Positions 26,588 through 36,375 of a DNA stretch of 47,810 nt are shown here, piece by piece. The stretch covers positions 1-47,810 of the forward strand of contig ACOK01000101.1 in NCBI GenBank assembly GCA_000174895.1. The letters are read 5' to 3'. This stretch comes from Ruminococcus flavefaciens FD-1. GTDB lineage: Bacteria; Bacillota; Clostridia; Oscillospirales; Ruminococcaceae. Position 1 is the first letter of the stretch. Every line of letters begins with the position of its first letter. The translations under genes were made by a program, and so were the position numbers. The notes under the pieces were generated by a model. It did no database searches. It saw only the letters and a program-made list of their open reading frames with translations, and had not been told where the DNA came from.

Positions 26588-29500
26588 TTGGAATTTACAA
26601 CTTTTGAATCAATAAAGATCGGTCTTGCTTCACCCGAACAGATCAGAAGCTGGTCATACGGCGTTGTTGAAAGACCTGAAACCATAAACTACAGAACACA
26701 GAAGCCCGAAAGAGACGGCCTCTTCTGTGAAAGGATATTCGGACCTACCAAGGACTGGGAGTGCCACTGCGGTAAGTTCAAGAAGATACGCTTCAAGGGC
26801 AAGGTCTGCGACCGCTGCGGCGTTGAAGTTACAAGAGCAAGAGTAAGACGTGAGAGAATGGGCCACATCGAGCTGGCTGCTCCTGTTTCTCATATCTGGT
26901 ACTTCAAGGGTACACCTTCCCGTATCGGACAGGTGCTGGAAGTATCTCAAAAGAGACTGGAGGAAGTTCTCTACTTCACTAAATATATCGTAACAGACCC
27001 GGGTAATACCGAGCTTCTCAAGAAGCAGCTCCTCTCCGAAAAGGAGTACCTCTCATACCTCGAAAAGTACGGCGACGACTTCAAGGCTGAGATGGGCGCT
27101 GAGGCTATCAGAAAGCTTCTCAACGAGTATGACCCTGCAAGATACGACACACACAAGCAGAGACTTATCGAAATGGGCAAGGTTTCTCTTGGCGGCAAGA
27201 AGATCACCTGCTTCAACAAGCCTACAGAATGCGATTGTGAAGAGTGCCGGAAGTTCGCTGAACTGGAAGGCATCGACTGGAGAAATAACCTCGAGATCGT
27301 TGCCGACGACCTGAAGGCTGAACTGGAGGGACTCCCTGCCGGCCAGAAGAAGGTAAAGCTCCTCAAGAGACTCCAGATCATCGAGGCATTCCGCCTTTCA
27401 GGCAACAAGCCTGAGTGGATGATACTCAGTGTTGTACCTGTTATCCCGCCTGATATCCGTCCTATGATCATGCTGGACGGCGGCCGTTACGCTACATCAG
27501 ACCTTAACGACCTGTACAGACGTGTTATCAACAGAAACAACCGTCTCAAGAGAATGCTGGAACTCGATGCTCCTGATATCATCGTAAGAAACGAAAAGCG
27601 TATGCTCCAGGAAGCAGTTGACGCTCTCATAGACAACGGCAGACCTGTTACAGGCCCAAGCAACCGTGCTCTCAAGTCACTTTCCGATATGCTTAAAGGT
27701 AAGCAGGGACGTTTCCGTCAGAACCTTCTCGGTAAGCGTGTTGACTACTCAGGACGTTCAGTTATCGTCGTTGGACCTGAACTGAAAATGTACCAGTGCG
27801 GTCTTCCTAAGGAAATGGCTCTCGAACTGTTCAAGCCTTTCGTACTGAAGAGACTTGTTGACAAGAAGGCTATCGCAAATATCAAGTCCGCAAGAAAGCT
27901 TATCGACCGTGCCGACAATAAGGTATGGGATGCTCTTGAGGACGTTATCAAGGATCACCCTGTTATGCTGAACCGTGCCCCCACGCTTCACAGACTCGGT
28001 ATCCAGGCATTCGAGCCTATCCTCGTAGAAGGCCGTGCTATCAAGCTCCACCCACTGGTTTGCTCTGCGTTCAACGCTGACTTCGACGGCGACCAGATGG
28101 CTGTACATCTTCCTCTTTCAGCAGAAGCACAGGCTGAGGCACGTTTCCTCATGCTGGCTGCAAACAACCTGCTGAAGCCTTCAGACGGTAAGCCTGTTGC
28201 TGTTCCTTCACAGGATATGGTACTCGGTTCCTACTATCTGACAATGGCTAAGCCCGGCGAGCCCGGCGAAGGAAAGGTATTCCGTGACGTTAACGAAGTC
28301 CTCATGGCTTACAACGAGCACGACGTATCTCTCCACGCTAATATCAAGGTGAAGATCACCAAGGATATCGGCGACAAGAAGGTATCAAAGATCATCGACG
28401 CTACAGTCGGCCGTCTTATCTTCAACGAGAATATCCCACAGAATCTGGGCTACGTTGACAGAACAAATTCCGACAAGCAGTTTGACCTGGAGGTTGCATT
28501 CCTCGTAGGCAAGAAGCAGCTTTCCGACATCATCGAGCGCTGCATCAAGATCCACGGTACAACAACAACTTCCGAAGTTCTTGACCGTATCAAGGCTCTC
28601 GGTTACAAGTACTCAACAAGAGCAGCTCTTACAGTTGCTGTCTGCGATGCTACAATTCCTCCTCAGAAGAAGGCTATCCTCGCTGAGGCCGATGCTGAGG
28701 TTGAGCAGATCACAAACGAGTACGAGTACGGATATATCTCCGCTCAGGAGAAGACAAAGAAGATCATCGCTCTGTGGACAAATACTACAGACGAGGTTAC
28801 AAAGAAACTGAAGGAAAACTTCGACAGATACAATCCTATCTGGATGATGGCTGACTCCGGTGCCCGTGGTTCTATCTCACAGATCCGTCAGCTTGCAGGT
28901 ATGCGTGGACTTATCGCTAATACCTCAGGTACCGTTATCGAGATCCCGATCAGAGCTAACTACCGAGAAGGTCTTAACATCCTCGAGTACTTCATCGCTT
29001 CACGAGGCGCCCGTAAGGGTCTGGCCGATACGGCTCTCCGTACCGCTGACTCAGGTTACCTTACACGTCGACTTGTTGATGTATCTCAGGACGTTATCAT
29101 CCGTGAGGAAGACTGCGGTACTACAGACGGTATCGAAGTATTCGAGATCAGAAACGGCAACGAAGTCGTTGAGCCGTTCGATGAGCGTCTCGTTGGCAGA
29201 TTCCTTGCTGAGGACCTCCGTGACGAGGCAACAGGCGAGCTTATCATGTCAAGAAACAAGCTCATTACCGATGCAGACGCCAAGAAGATCCTTGATGCAG
29301 GCGTTGAGGAGATCAAGATCCGCTCCGTTCTTACCTGCCGTGCAAAGACCGGTGTATGCGCTAAGTGCTACGGTGCAAACCTTGCATTCAATAATATCGT
29401 GTCAGTCGGCGAAGCTGTCGGCGTAATCGCTGCTCAGTCCATCGGTGAGCCTGGTACACAGCTTACCATGAGAACCTTCCATACCGGCGGTGTTGCTTCT

Positions 29501-30301
29501 GCCGATGCTGAAGATATCACACAGGGTCTTCCCCGAGTTGAAGAACTCTTCGAGAGCAGACGTCCTAAGGGTGCTGCAATTCTCTCAAGAATCTCAGGTA
29601 AGATTCACATTGAAGAGATCAAGACTACAACTAATATCATCGTAACAAACGATGAGACAGGCGAGTCTGAGAACTACATGATACCATACAACCTGAAGAT
29701 CCGTGTTCAGGAAGGCGAAGAGATCGAAAAGGGTACAAGACTTACCGAAGGTAACATCTATCCTGCCGATATCCTCAATATTCTGGGTACAAAGGCCGTT
29801 CAGAACTATATCATCAACGAAGTTCAGAAGGTTTACCGCTTACAGGGTGTTGATATCAACGATAAGCACATCGAAGTTATCGTTCGTCAGATGCTCCGCA
29901 AGGTCAAGGTTGAGGAGTCAGGCAGCAGCTATCTCCTCCCCGGTACACTTGTTGACAGCAAGAAGATCGACGAGATCAATGAAGAGCTTCAGGCTCGTAT
30001 CGATGCAGGCGAGTACGATGTACAGCTTGTACAGATCAGTCCTGTTCTTCAGGGTATCACAAAGGCTTCATCAAATTCAGACAGCTTTATGTCAGCTGCT
30101 TCATTCCAGGAAACAACTAAGGCTCTCACAGACGCTGCTATCAGCGGTAAGAGCGACAGACTCCTCGGACTTAAAGAAAACGTTATCATCGGTAAGCTCA
30201 TCCCAGCCGGTACAGGTATGGAGTGCTACAGAAACGTTGAAGTCGTTAAGAATGAAGGCTACACCGAGCATCAGGCTGCTCCTATCAACTCACAGATATA
30301 A
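26588..30301 (+). CDS. rpoC: RNA polymerase beta' subunit
   Basis: The 1237-aa catalytic subunit. The active-site Mg motif NADFDGDQM begins at residue 496. The N-terminal zinc ribbon is CHCGKFKK ... CDRCG (C59, C61, C74, C77) and the second zinc site is C843, C917, C924, C927 ([11 protein letters not shown]). Trigger-loop region [16 protein letters not shown] is present. Start is TTG at 26588, 7 bases after AGGAGG (26575-26580), giving [19 protein letters not shown]; the upstream ATG at 26555 is before the ribosome binding site. Residues ~195-232 contain an unusual cysteine-bearing insert (C208, C215, C217, C220). It follows rpoB after 105 bases. Confidence 0.98.
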   Translation: MEFTTFESIKIGLASPEQIRSWSYGVVERPETINYRTQKPERDGLFCERIFGPTKDWECHCGKFKKIRFKGKVCDRCGVEVTRARVRRERMGHIELAAPVSHIWYFKGTPSRIGQVLEVSQKRLEEVLYFTKYIVTDPGNTELLKKQLLSEKEYLSYLEKYGDDFKAEMGAEAIRKLLNEYDPARYDTHKQRLIEMGKVSLGGKKITCFNKPTECDCEECRKFAELEGIDWRNNLEIVADDLKAELEGLPAGQKKVKLLKRLQIIEAFRLSGNKPEWMILSVVPVIPPDIRPMIMLDGGRYATSDLNDLYRRVINRNNRLKRMLELDAPDIIVRNEKRMLQEAVDALIDNGRPVTGPSNRALKSLSDMLKGKQGRFRQNLLGKRVDYSGRSVIVVGPELKMYQCGLPKEMALELFKPFVLKRLVDKKAIANIKSARKLIDRADNKVWDALEDVIKDHPVMLNRAPTLHRLGIQAFEPILVEGRAIKLHPLVCSAFNADFDGDQMAVHLPLSAEAQAEARFLMLAANNLLKPSDGKPVAVPSQDMVLGSYYLTMAKPGEPGEGKVFRDVNEVLMAYNEHDVSLHANIKVKITKDIGDKKVSKIIDATVGRLIFNENIPQNLGYVDRTNSDKQFDLEVAFLVGKKQLSDIIERCIKIHGTTTTSEVLDRIKALGYKYSTRAALTVAVCDATIPPQKKAILAEADAEVEQITNEYEYGYISAQEKTKKIIALWTNTTDEVTKKLKENFDRYNPIWMMADSGARGSISQIRQLAGMRGLIANTSGTVIEIPIRANYREGLNILEYFIASRGARKGLADTALRTADSGYLTRRLVDVSQDVIIREEDCGTTDGIEVFEIRNGNEVVEPFDERLVGRFLAEDLRDEATGELIMSRNKLITDADAKKILDAGVEEIKIRSVLTCRAKTGVCAKCYGANLAFNNIVSVGEAVGVIAAQSIGEPGTQLTMRTFHTGGVASADAEDITQGLPRVEELFESRRPKGAAILSRISGKIHIEEIKTTTNIIVTNDETGESENYMIPYNLKIRVQEGEEIEKGTRLTEGNIYPADILNILGTKAVQNYIINEVQKVYRLQGVDINDKHIEVIVRQMLRKVKVEESGSSYLLPGTLVDSKKIDEINEELQARIDAGEYDVQLVQISPVLQGITKASSNSDSFMSAASFQETTKALTDAAISGKSDRLLGLKENVIIGKLIPAGTGMECYRNVEVVKNEGYTEHQAAPINSQI

Positions 30302-30305
30302 AAAG

Positions 30306-30332
30306 AAACTGCCCTCCGGGGCAGTTTTTTTA
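30306..30332 (+). terminator. Terminator of rpoBC
   Basis: AAACTGCCC-TCCG-GGGCAGTTT (30306-30327) then TTTT, 5 bases after the stop codon. Confidence 0.93.
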
Positions 30333-30648
30333 CATAAAAGAGCAGCGTTAACTGTGATGCTTATATGGCAACTTTATGCGTGTCTATTGAGGAAAACCCT
30401 TTTGAAAAAGGGTTCTTCCTCAAACTCCTTTCCTAAAACTTTCAGTATTAATTTTTGCCCATTATATGGCGCACACAAGTAAAGTAAGAATTTTTCGTTT
30501 CTTTCAAGTGCGCAATATAATGGGCAAAAATTCTATTAAAAGTCTTTGGAAGGGGGTACGGGGGAGAACCTTTCCTCAGAAAGGTTTCCCCCGATAAATA
30601 CATATAAAGCTGCTATACGAGTACCACAGTTAAAGTCGCTCTTTTATG
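30333..30648. mobile_element. 316-bp inverted-repeat element between rpoC and the MBL lipoprotein gene
   Basis: The ends 30333-30376 and 30605-30648 are imperfect inverted repeats of about 42 bp (CATAAAAGAGC at the tip; AACTGTG / CACAGTT inside). An inner pair, 30450-30473 and 30509-30532, matches at 23 of 24 positions (AATTTTTGCCCATTATAT core) around a 35-base loop. Two small hairpins (AACCCTTTTGAAAAAGGGTT and AACCTTTCCTCAGAAAGGTT) lie outside the inner pair. There is no credible gene. It runs from the rpoC terminator to one base before the MBL stop codon. The window's first ~50 bases match its right end. Confidence 0.7.
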
Positions 30649-30649
30649 C

Positions 30650-31486
30650 TCATTTTTCGGTTGACATTTTTATTTCGCTGCCGTCGCTGACAGCGGTTAT
30701 CCTGCCGTTGAAGCAGGTGGAATATGTAGGGATCTTTCTGTCAAGGAGGAGATTCTGCACCTGAGATGAGAACTCTGCCTGGGAGGTGCATACCACCGCA
30801 CACTTTGGTTTGACAGCGCTTATGAAGTCCTCGATATTAGTCAGCTTTCGGCCGTGGTAAGGCACTTTCAGAAGTGTACACTCACCGATATCCATAATCT
30901 CGTCAAGGCGCTGTTCCATAGCGTCGCCTGTGAAAAGGAGGATGTTATTACCGTGCTTTACTTTAGTGACAAGGGAGAAGTCGTTGTCGTTGTCTTCACC
31001 GTAGAAAGTCTGCTTCGGCGCATAGACTTCATAGGAGATATCGCCGAGGGTGAAGCTGAGGTCGGAGGTAAGGAGCTGAGGCGTGATATTCTTTGCAGCA
31101 AGAGCCTTATTGTATTTGTCCATTTCCTCGCTTTTCTCCTCATAATCGGGAGCGAGAACGTTTTTTACATCAAGCTTGTTTATGACCTTAGCCGCACCGC
31201 CGACGTGGTCCTTGTCGTAGTGAGTGATGATGAGATAGTCAACGGTATCAACGTCGTTTTCTTCCAGAAAGCTGACCATTTCCTTGCCGTCGCCTTTTTC
31301 ACCGCAGTCGATGATGACGGTAGAATCATCGGCACGTAGGATGATACTGTCGGCCTTTCCCACGTCGAAGAAAGTGACTTCCAGTTCACCCACATCGAGG
31401 GGGACGCTTTTATCAGCGCATGATGAAGCCGAGAACATAGTAAGAGCCGCAGCCAGTAAAGCGGCTGCTTTTTTTGATCCGAACAT
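30650..31486 (-). CDS. ComEC-like metallo-beta-lactamase fold lipoprotein
   Basis: 278 aa. A lipoprotein signal (FGSKKAAALLAAALTMFSASSC) gives a lipid-anchored exterior protein. The rest is an MBL hydrolase domain of the ComEC C-terminal type: VTFFDVGKADSIIL, ITHYDKDHVGG (the HxHxDH-like metal motif with Tyr in place of the first internal His), FTGDAMEQ and VPYHGR. Related proteins act on nucleic acid or cyclic phosphates, but the substrate is unknown. ATG 31486 was chosen over the GTG at 31495 because GGCAGG overlaps the latter. It is convergent with rpoC and its stop codon abuts the 30333-30648 element. Confidence 0.85.
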   Translation of the reverse strand: MFGSKKAAALLAAALTMFSASSCADKSVPLDVGELEVTFFDVGKADSIILRADDSTVIIDCGEKGDGKEMVSFLEENDVDTVDYLIITHYDKDHVGGAAKVINKLDVKNVLAPDYEEKSEEMDKYNKALAAKNITPQLLTSDLSFTLGDISYEVYAPKQTFYGEDNDNDFSLVTKVKHGNNILLFTGDAMEQRLDEIMDIGECTLLKVPYHGRKLTNIEDFISAVKPKCAVVCTSQAEFSSQVQNLLLDRKIPTYSTCFNGRITAVSDGSEIKMSTEK

Positions 31487-31553
31487 AAATATCACCTGCC
31501 AATCTATAATTCTTCATTATAATAATACTCCATCTACCTTAAAATAACCTTTA

Positions 31554-31616
31554 GCCGTTGAGCGAACGGCAGCGGCCGCTGAGCGAGCGGCGGCGACCGC
31601 TGAGCGAACGGCGGCG
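31554..31616. repeat. Three tandem 21-bp GC-rich repeats
   Basis: Units at 31554, 31575 and 31596 share CCGCTGAGCGAACGGCGGCG with few changes. Each contains a CCG..TGAGCGA..CGG hairpin. They lie in the gap between the MBL gene and the DUF1846 gene, in otherwise AT-rich DNA. Confidence 0.85.
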
Positions 31617-31689
31617 CATTCCACGAGTCGCTCGTAAACTCGCTTACCCTGTACGTTTAGCATAATCTGCTTTCGCTCGCTGGCACTTT

Positions 31690-31760
31690 TGTAGGGAACG
31701 CCACCCCCGGCGTTCCACAAAAACATTTCCGCTGTAGGGGCGGATATCGTCCGCCCACTC
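31690..31760. repeat. Palindromic GTAGGG repeats
   Basis: GTAGGGAACGCCACCCCCGG at 31691 and GTAGGGGCGGATATCGTCCG at 31735 belong to the family at 15665-15980. Confidence 0.7.
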
Positions 31761-31863
31761 ATTTCTCTCCTGATTATTGATGTATAATCATTTTACCATA
31801 TTCATAAACAAAAGTCAATTGCAATTGCCTATCAGATTTTACGTCTGTTTTATGATTTTTCTC

Positions 31864-31892
31864 TTGCAATTACAGTGAAATTGTTATATAAT
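31864..31892 (+). promoter_or_regulatory. Sigma-A promoter of the DUF1846 gene
   Basis: TTGCAA (31864-31869), 17-bp spacer, TATAAT (31887-31892). Confidence 0.8.
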
Positions 31893-31925
31893 AGTTATTG
31901 ATGTATAACAGCAGGAGGGTGTTTT

Positions 31926-33402
31926 ATGAATAATGAAATGAAGATCGGTTTCGATAACGAAAAATATCTGAAAATGCAGTCAGAGCATATCAGACAGCGT
32001 ATCGCTCAGTTCGGCGACAAGCTTTACCTTGAATTCGGCGGAAAGCTCTATGACGATTTCCACGCTTCCCGTGTACTTCCCGGATTCAAGCCTGACAGCA
32101 AGCTCCAGATGCTTCTCCAGCTCAAGGACGAGGCTGAGATCGTTATCGTTATCAATTCCGGCGATATCGAAAAGAACAAGGTAAGAGGCGACTTAGGTAT
32201 CACTTATGATATCGACGTTATCCGCCTTGTCAACGTATTTACAAAGATAGGACTCTACGTAAGCAGCGTAGTCCTCACTCGTTATGACAACCAGCCAAGT
32301 GCTGACGCTTTCCAGAGCCGCCTTGAAGCACTGGGCATCAAGGTCTACCACCACTACAGCATCAAGGGCTATCCGTCAGACCTGAAATACATAATCAGCG
32401 ATGAAGGCTACGGAAAGAACGACTACATCGAGACTTCACGCAAGCTGGTAGTAGTTACTGCACCCGGTCCCGGAAGCGGAAAAATGGCTACCTGCCTCTC
32501 TCAGCTCTACCATGAGCATAAGCGTGGTATTAACGCATGTCTATGCTAAATTTGAGACATTCCCGATCTGGAACCTGCCGCTGAGACACCCTGTTAATAT
32601 TGCATATGAGGCAGCGACTTCCGACCTTAATGACGTAAACATGATCGATCCTTTCCACCTTGAAGCTTACGGAGAGACCACTGTAAACTACAACCGTGAC
32701 GTTGAGATATTCCCTGTACTCAACACTATGTTTGAGAAGATACTGGGCGAATCTCCTTACAAGTCGCCCACTGATATGGGCGTAAATATGGCAGGAAACT
32801 GCATCATCGACGACGAAGTTACCTGCAAGGCTGCAAGAGACGAGATAATCCGCCGCTACTATGTTGCAATGTGCGATAACAAGAAAGGCCTTATCTCCGA
32901 GGATGAGGTATTGAAACTGGAGATCCTCATGAAGCAGGCAAATGTTACAACTGAGGACAGAAAGGTTGTAGCTGCTGCACTGAAAAAGGAAGAGGAAACA
33001 GGCGGCCCTGCTGCTGCTATGGAGCTTCCTGACGGCACTATCCTCACAGGAAAGACTTCGGACCTCCTCGGCGCTGTATCAGCACTTCTGCTCAATGCGC
33101 TGAAGTATTTCGCAGGTATTGATGATGATATACTGCTTATGTCGCCTCATGTTATCGAGCCTATCATGGACCTGAAGGTAAATCATCTCGGCAACAACAA
33201 TCCGCACATTCATACAGACGAAACTCTCCTTGCTCTTTCTATATGTGCAAATACCGACGAGAATGCAAAGAAGGCCATGGCTCAGATATCCAAACTCTGG
33301 GGCTGTGAGGTGCATTCAACAGTTATACTCTCACAGGTAGACGAGCGCATCTTCAAGCGCCTTGGCATAAATCTCACCTGTGAGCCTAAGTACAGCAACT
33401 AA
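31926..33402 (+). pseudogene. DUF1846 family protein, split by one +1 frameshift
   Basis: Together the two frames give a ~491-aa DUF1846 protein. The first frame (from ATG 31926, AGGAGG upstream) runs through [19 protein letters not shown] to HEHKRGINA and then stops at 32547. The second resumes at TAT 32542 with [19 protein letters not shown] and ends at 33402 with no lost sequence. At the joint four bases (TGTC, 32538-32541) stand where three are expected, so one base is extra. DUF1846 proteins are widespread in Firmicutes, with a known fold but no assigned activity. The [18 protein letters not shown] stretch is a P-loop-like block. Both halves are well conserved, so a consensus error or very recent mutation is likely. 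Confidence 0.85.
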
Positions 33403-33445
33403 AAGTCATTCTTTAACGGCGGTGCTGTCTTATATGAATTTATCG

Positions 33446-33477
33446 GGGACAAATCTTTCTGAGGAAAGGTTTGTCCC
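33446..33477 (+). terminator. Hairpin terminator after the DUF1846 gene
   Basis: 14-bp stem GGGACAAATCTTTC / GAAAGGTTTGTCCC with a TGAG loop; the following U tract is poor. Confidence 0.65.
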
Positions 33478-33507
33478 TCTCTGTCTTGCTTTTATTTTTT
33501 GAAAAAG

Positions 33508-33536
33508 TTGATAATTATTTTATAATCCCGTATTAT
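33508..33536 (+). promoter_or_regulatory. Promoter of the two-component system
   Basis: TTGATA (33508-33513), 17-bp spacer, TATTAT (33531-33536), 57 bases before the start codon. Confidence 0.55.
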
Positions 33537-33592
33537 ACTAACTATTGATAAAACTAATCATTATAACATAAATTCCAAAAGGATGTGACCCT

Positions 33593-34264
33593 ATGTATAA
33601 AATACTTGTGGCTGACGACGAAAAGGACGTTGTGAGCCTGCTGAAAGATTATCTCGAACTCAAAGGCTACTGCGTTTTTACGGCGAATAACGGCGCTGAA
33701 GCCATCGAACAGGCTTCAAAATCACCCGACCTCATGCTTCTCGATGTGAATATGCCCGAAGCCGACGGCTTTGAGGTCTGTCGGAAAGTCAGGGACCATG
33801 TAAGCTGCCCCATACTTTTCCTCACTGCAAGGATAGAGGACGAGGACAAGATACAGGGATTCGCTTCAGGAGGCGATGACTACATTCTCAAGCCTTTCTC
33901 CCTCGATGAACTTGGAGCAAGAATTGCCGCTCATATCCGCCGTGATCATCGCTCAACCGCAGCATCAAATGTCAGATTCTTCGGTGATACCGTGGTGAAC
34001 TACACCGAAAAGACTGTTTCCTGCAAGGATGAACAGCTTGACCTTACCAAAAAGGAATACGGCATTATCGAGCTGCTGTCTCTTAACGCAGGTCAGGTTT
34101 TCGACAAGGAAAGGATATACGAGAAGATATGGGGCTACGACGCCGAGGGCGACAGTTCCGTAATAGCCGAGCATATCCGCAGGATACGTGCTAAACTTGG
34201 CAAATACAGTGAAGACAGCCATCTGGGAACTGTCTGGGGAATGGGGTACAAATGGATAAAATAA
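33593..34264 (+). CDS. OmpR/PhoB-family response regulator
   Basis: 223 aa. The receiver domain (1-115) has the acidic pair D8/D9, phosphoacceptor D51 (LMLLDVNMPEADG), T/S at FLTA and the conserved Lys in ILKPFSLDEL. A winged-helix DNA-binding domain follows (about 128-222; LDLTKKEYGIIELLSLNAGQ, SVIAEHIRRIRAKLG, WGMGYKW). It is phosphorylated by the kinase encoded next, which overlaps its 3' end by 13 bases, and probably controls the ABC genes downstream, a common arrangement for envelope-stress or peptide transporters in Firmicutes. Start ATG 33593; upstream AAGGATGTG is a modest ribosome binding site. Confidence 0.95.
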   Translation: MYKILVADDEKDVVSLLKDYLELKGYCVFTANNGAEAIEQASKSPDLMLLDVNMPEADGFEVCRKVRDHVSCPILFLTARIEDEDKIQGFASGGDDYILKPFSLDELGARIAAHIRRDHRSTAASNVRFFGDTVVNYTEKTVSCKDEQLDLTKKEYGIIELLSLNAGQVFDKERIYEKIWGYDAEGDSSVIAEHIRRIRAKLGKYSEDSHLGTVWGMGYKWIK

Positions 34265-35409
34265 AAAGCCTCCGCTCATCATTTATAAGATATCTTCTGC
34301 CCTGCCTTGCTTTATGTATCATCGGCGGAATGCTGATAGAAGGCCTGTCGATTTATCTTCAGGACTGGTACAAGGCGAAATATGAGAACATCTATTCATA
34401 CAGCGATATGGCAGCGCTCATATCCGAATCAGGGAATGACCCGGATAATATCTGGATCTATTACATTTTCTGCTACGCAAGGATAATCCTCATACCTCTG
34501 TGGGCTGCGGCCTGTCTGTGGTTTGCCGCTTCGGGATTCTACCGCAGAGAAATAAAAAAGCCTGTTGACACGCTGACAAGGGCATCGGAGAAGATACTCG
34601 GCGACGACCTCGACTTCAAAGTAGAGAGCGATTCAGAAAACGAACTCGGCAAGCTTTGCGTCTCCTTTGAGGAAATGCGAAAGAATCTCTACTCAAGCAA
34701 CTACAAGCTCTGGAAGTCACTTGAGGAGCGCAAACGCCTTAACTCAGCCTTTTCTCACGACCTGCGAACTCCTATAACCGTGCTGAAGGGATACATGGAG
34801 CTGATAGAACAGTTCAATGGCAAACTCAGCCCCGAAAAGCAGGCGGACATCCTTTCAAAGATGTCGGGGCAGATCGAACGTCTGGGAAATTATACCGACA
34901 AGATGAGCAGTCTTCATAAGCTGGAGGATATAATACCCGATGTAAACGATATTACATTTGGTAAAATCTGCACTCAGCTGGAGGAAAACGGAAGGCTTCT
35001 CTGCGGTGAGGATAAATTCTCCTTTGCTTCCTATGGAGAAAATGGAACAGTAGTCTACACTGATATGGAGCTTGTAATGCAGGTCTTCCTCAATCTGGTG
35101 TCAAACGCTCTCAGGTATGCCGGAAGCCGTGTGGAATGTACTGCAACGGTCAGCGAGGAGGAGATGGAAATAATCATTTCCGACGACGGAAAGGGCTTCT
35201 CCGATGAAGCGATACGCAAAGCGTGGCAGCCTTTCTACCGTGCAGGCAATGACAACGACAAGGAGCATTTCGGTCTGGGTCTGTACATATGCAAACTTCT
35301 CTGCCGCAAGAACGGGGGAGATATCGTCATCGAAAACAACGAAAACGGCGGCGGAAAAGTAACCGCAAAATTTTCTGTAAAAAAATCTGAAAATCAGATA
35401 AATAATTGA
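34252..35409 (+). CDS. Membrane sensor histidine kinase
   Basis: 385 aa with two membrane spans (about residues 12-34 and 70-96) bounding a short ~35-residue exterior loop, then a HAMP linker (KKPVDTLTRASEKI), a DHp helix with H-box SAFSHDLRTPITVLKGY, and the ATPase domain with N box (VFLNLVSNALRYAG), G1 DDGKGF and G2 GLGLYICKLL. The small exterior loop resembles intramembrane-sensing kinases that work with ABC transporters. It overlaps the regulator gene by 13 bases, so the two are translationally coupled. Confidence 0.95.
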   Translation: MDKIKSLRSSFIRYLLPCLALCIIGGMLIEGLSIYLQDWYKAKYENIYSYSDMAALISESGNDPDNIWIYYIFCYARIILIPLWAAACLWFAASGFYRREIKKPVDTLTRASEKILGDDLDFKVESDSENELGKLCVSFEEMRKNLYSSNYKLWKSLEERKRLNSAFSHDLRTPITVLKGYMELIEQFNGKLSPEKQADILSKMSGQIERLGNYTDKMSSLHKLEDIIPDVNDITFGKICTQLEENGRLLCGEDKFSFASYGENGTVVYTDMELVMQVFLNLVSNALRYAGSRVECTATVSEEEMEIIISDDGKGFSDEAIRKAWQPFYRAGNDNDKEHFGLGLYICKLLCRKNGGDIVIENNENGGGKVTAKFSVKKSENQINN

Positions 35410-35424
35410 TAATTGAACTTTATA

Positions 35425-35467
35425 ATAATGACATGATAAGAAAAGCTATCATGTCATTATTTTTTAG
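35425..35467 (+). terminator. Terminator between the kinase gene and the ABC genes
   Basis: Perfect 14-bp stem ATAATGACATGATA / TATCATGTCATTAT with an 8-base loop, then TTTTTT. It lies 12 bases before the ABC gene and could attenuate readthrough. Confidence 0.85.
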
Positions 35468-35478
35468 GAGGAGACAAT

Positions 35479-36375
35479 ATGGATAACAAAATAGTAATCA
35501 CAAAAATGAACAAGTACTACGGACGCAAGCAGGCGCTGTTCGATATCGACCTTACAATTGAAAAAGGTATGTTCGGACTTCTCGGACGAAACGGCGCAGG
35601 AAAAACAACTCTCATGAAGACTCTTGCTGCTATACACAAAAAGAAAAACGGCAGGATCACAGTCTGTGGAGTCCCTATTGAAAAGGAGAGCGAGATAAGA
35701 GCAATGACAGGCTATCTGCCGCAGGATTTCTCCATGTACCCGAATATGAGGACTGACGAGGCTCTTGATTATCTCGGTGCTCTCTCGGGCATTCCGAAAG
35801 ATGAAAGAAAAAAGCGTGTGGACAGTCTGCTCAGGAAAGTCAATCTCAATGAGCACCGCCGCAAAAAAGTCAAGGAGCTGTCAGGCGGTATGAAGCGCCG
35901 TCTCGGTATTGCTCAGGCTCTCATTCATGACCCGAAGGTACTGATCGTCGATGAGCCTACAGCAGGCCTTGACCCCGAGGAGAGAATACGTTTCCGCAAT
36001 CTTCTCTGCGAAGTTGCAGAAAACAGGATCGTTATTCTTTCCACTCACATAGTTGCCGATATAGAAGCTTCATGCGAACAGGTAGCTATAATGGATTCAG
36101 GTAAAATTCTCTGGAACGGCACTGTTCAGCAGCTCCTCGATAATGCAAGAGGTCATATATATACCGCAAACGTTGAAAAGCAGTTCCTTCCTCAGATAAA
36201 AAAAGAGTACATCGTTACAGGCATTCTTCAGCAGAATGAGTATACCACTGTCAGACTGGTCTCGGATGCTGAACCCGATCTGCCTAACGCTGTACTTACC
36301 GAGCCTGACCTTGAGGGCGCTTATATGTACTGTCTCCACAGCTGCGGCTGTGAAGTGAAAGGCGGTGAGGAATAA
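35479..36375 (+). CDS. ABC transporter ATP-binding protein
   Basis: 298 aa. Walker A GRNGAGKTTLMK (about residues 37-48), Q-loop LPQDFSMYPNM, signature LSGGMKRRLGIAQAL, Walker B VLIVDEPTAGLDPEE, H-loop LSTHIVADIEASC. The C-terminal ~80 residues are the accessory domain seen in ABC-2 type exporters. It powers the two permeases encoded immediately downstream. ATG 35479 follows AGGAGGAG. The stop codon overlaps the next start by one base (TAATG). Confidence 0.94.
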   Translation: MDNKIVITKMNKYYGRKQALFDIDLTIEKGMFGLLGRNGAGKTTLMKTLAAIHKKKNGRITVCGVPIEKESEIRAMTGYLPQDFSMYPNMRTDEALDYLGALSGIPKDERKKRVDSLLRKVNLNEHRRKKVKELSGGMKRRLGIAQALIHDPKVLIVDEPTAGLDPEERIRFRNLLCEVAENRIVILSTHIVADIEASCEQVAIMDSGKILWNGTVQQLLDNARGHIYTANVEKQFLPQIKKEYIVTGILQQNEYTTVRLVSDAEPDLPNAVLTEPDLEGAYMYCLHSCGCEVKGGEE

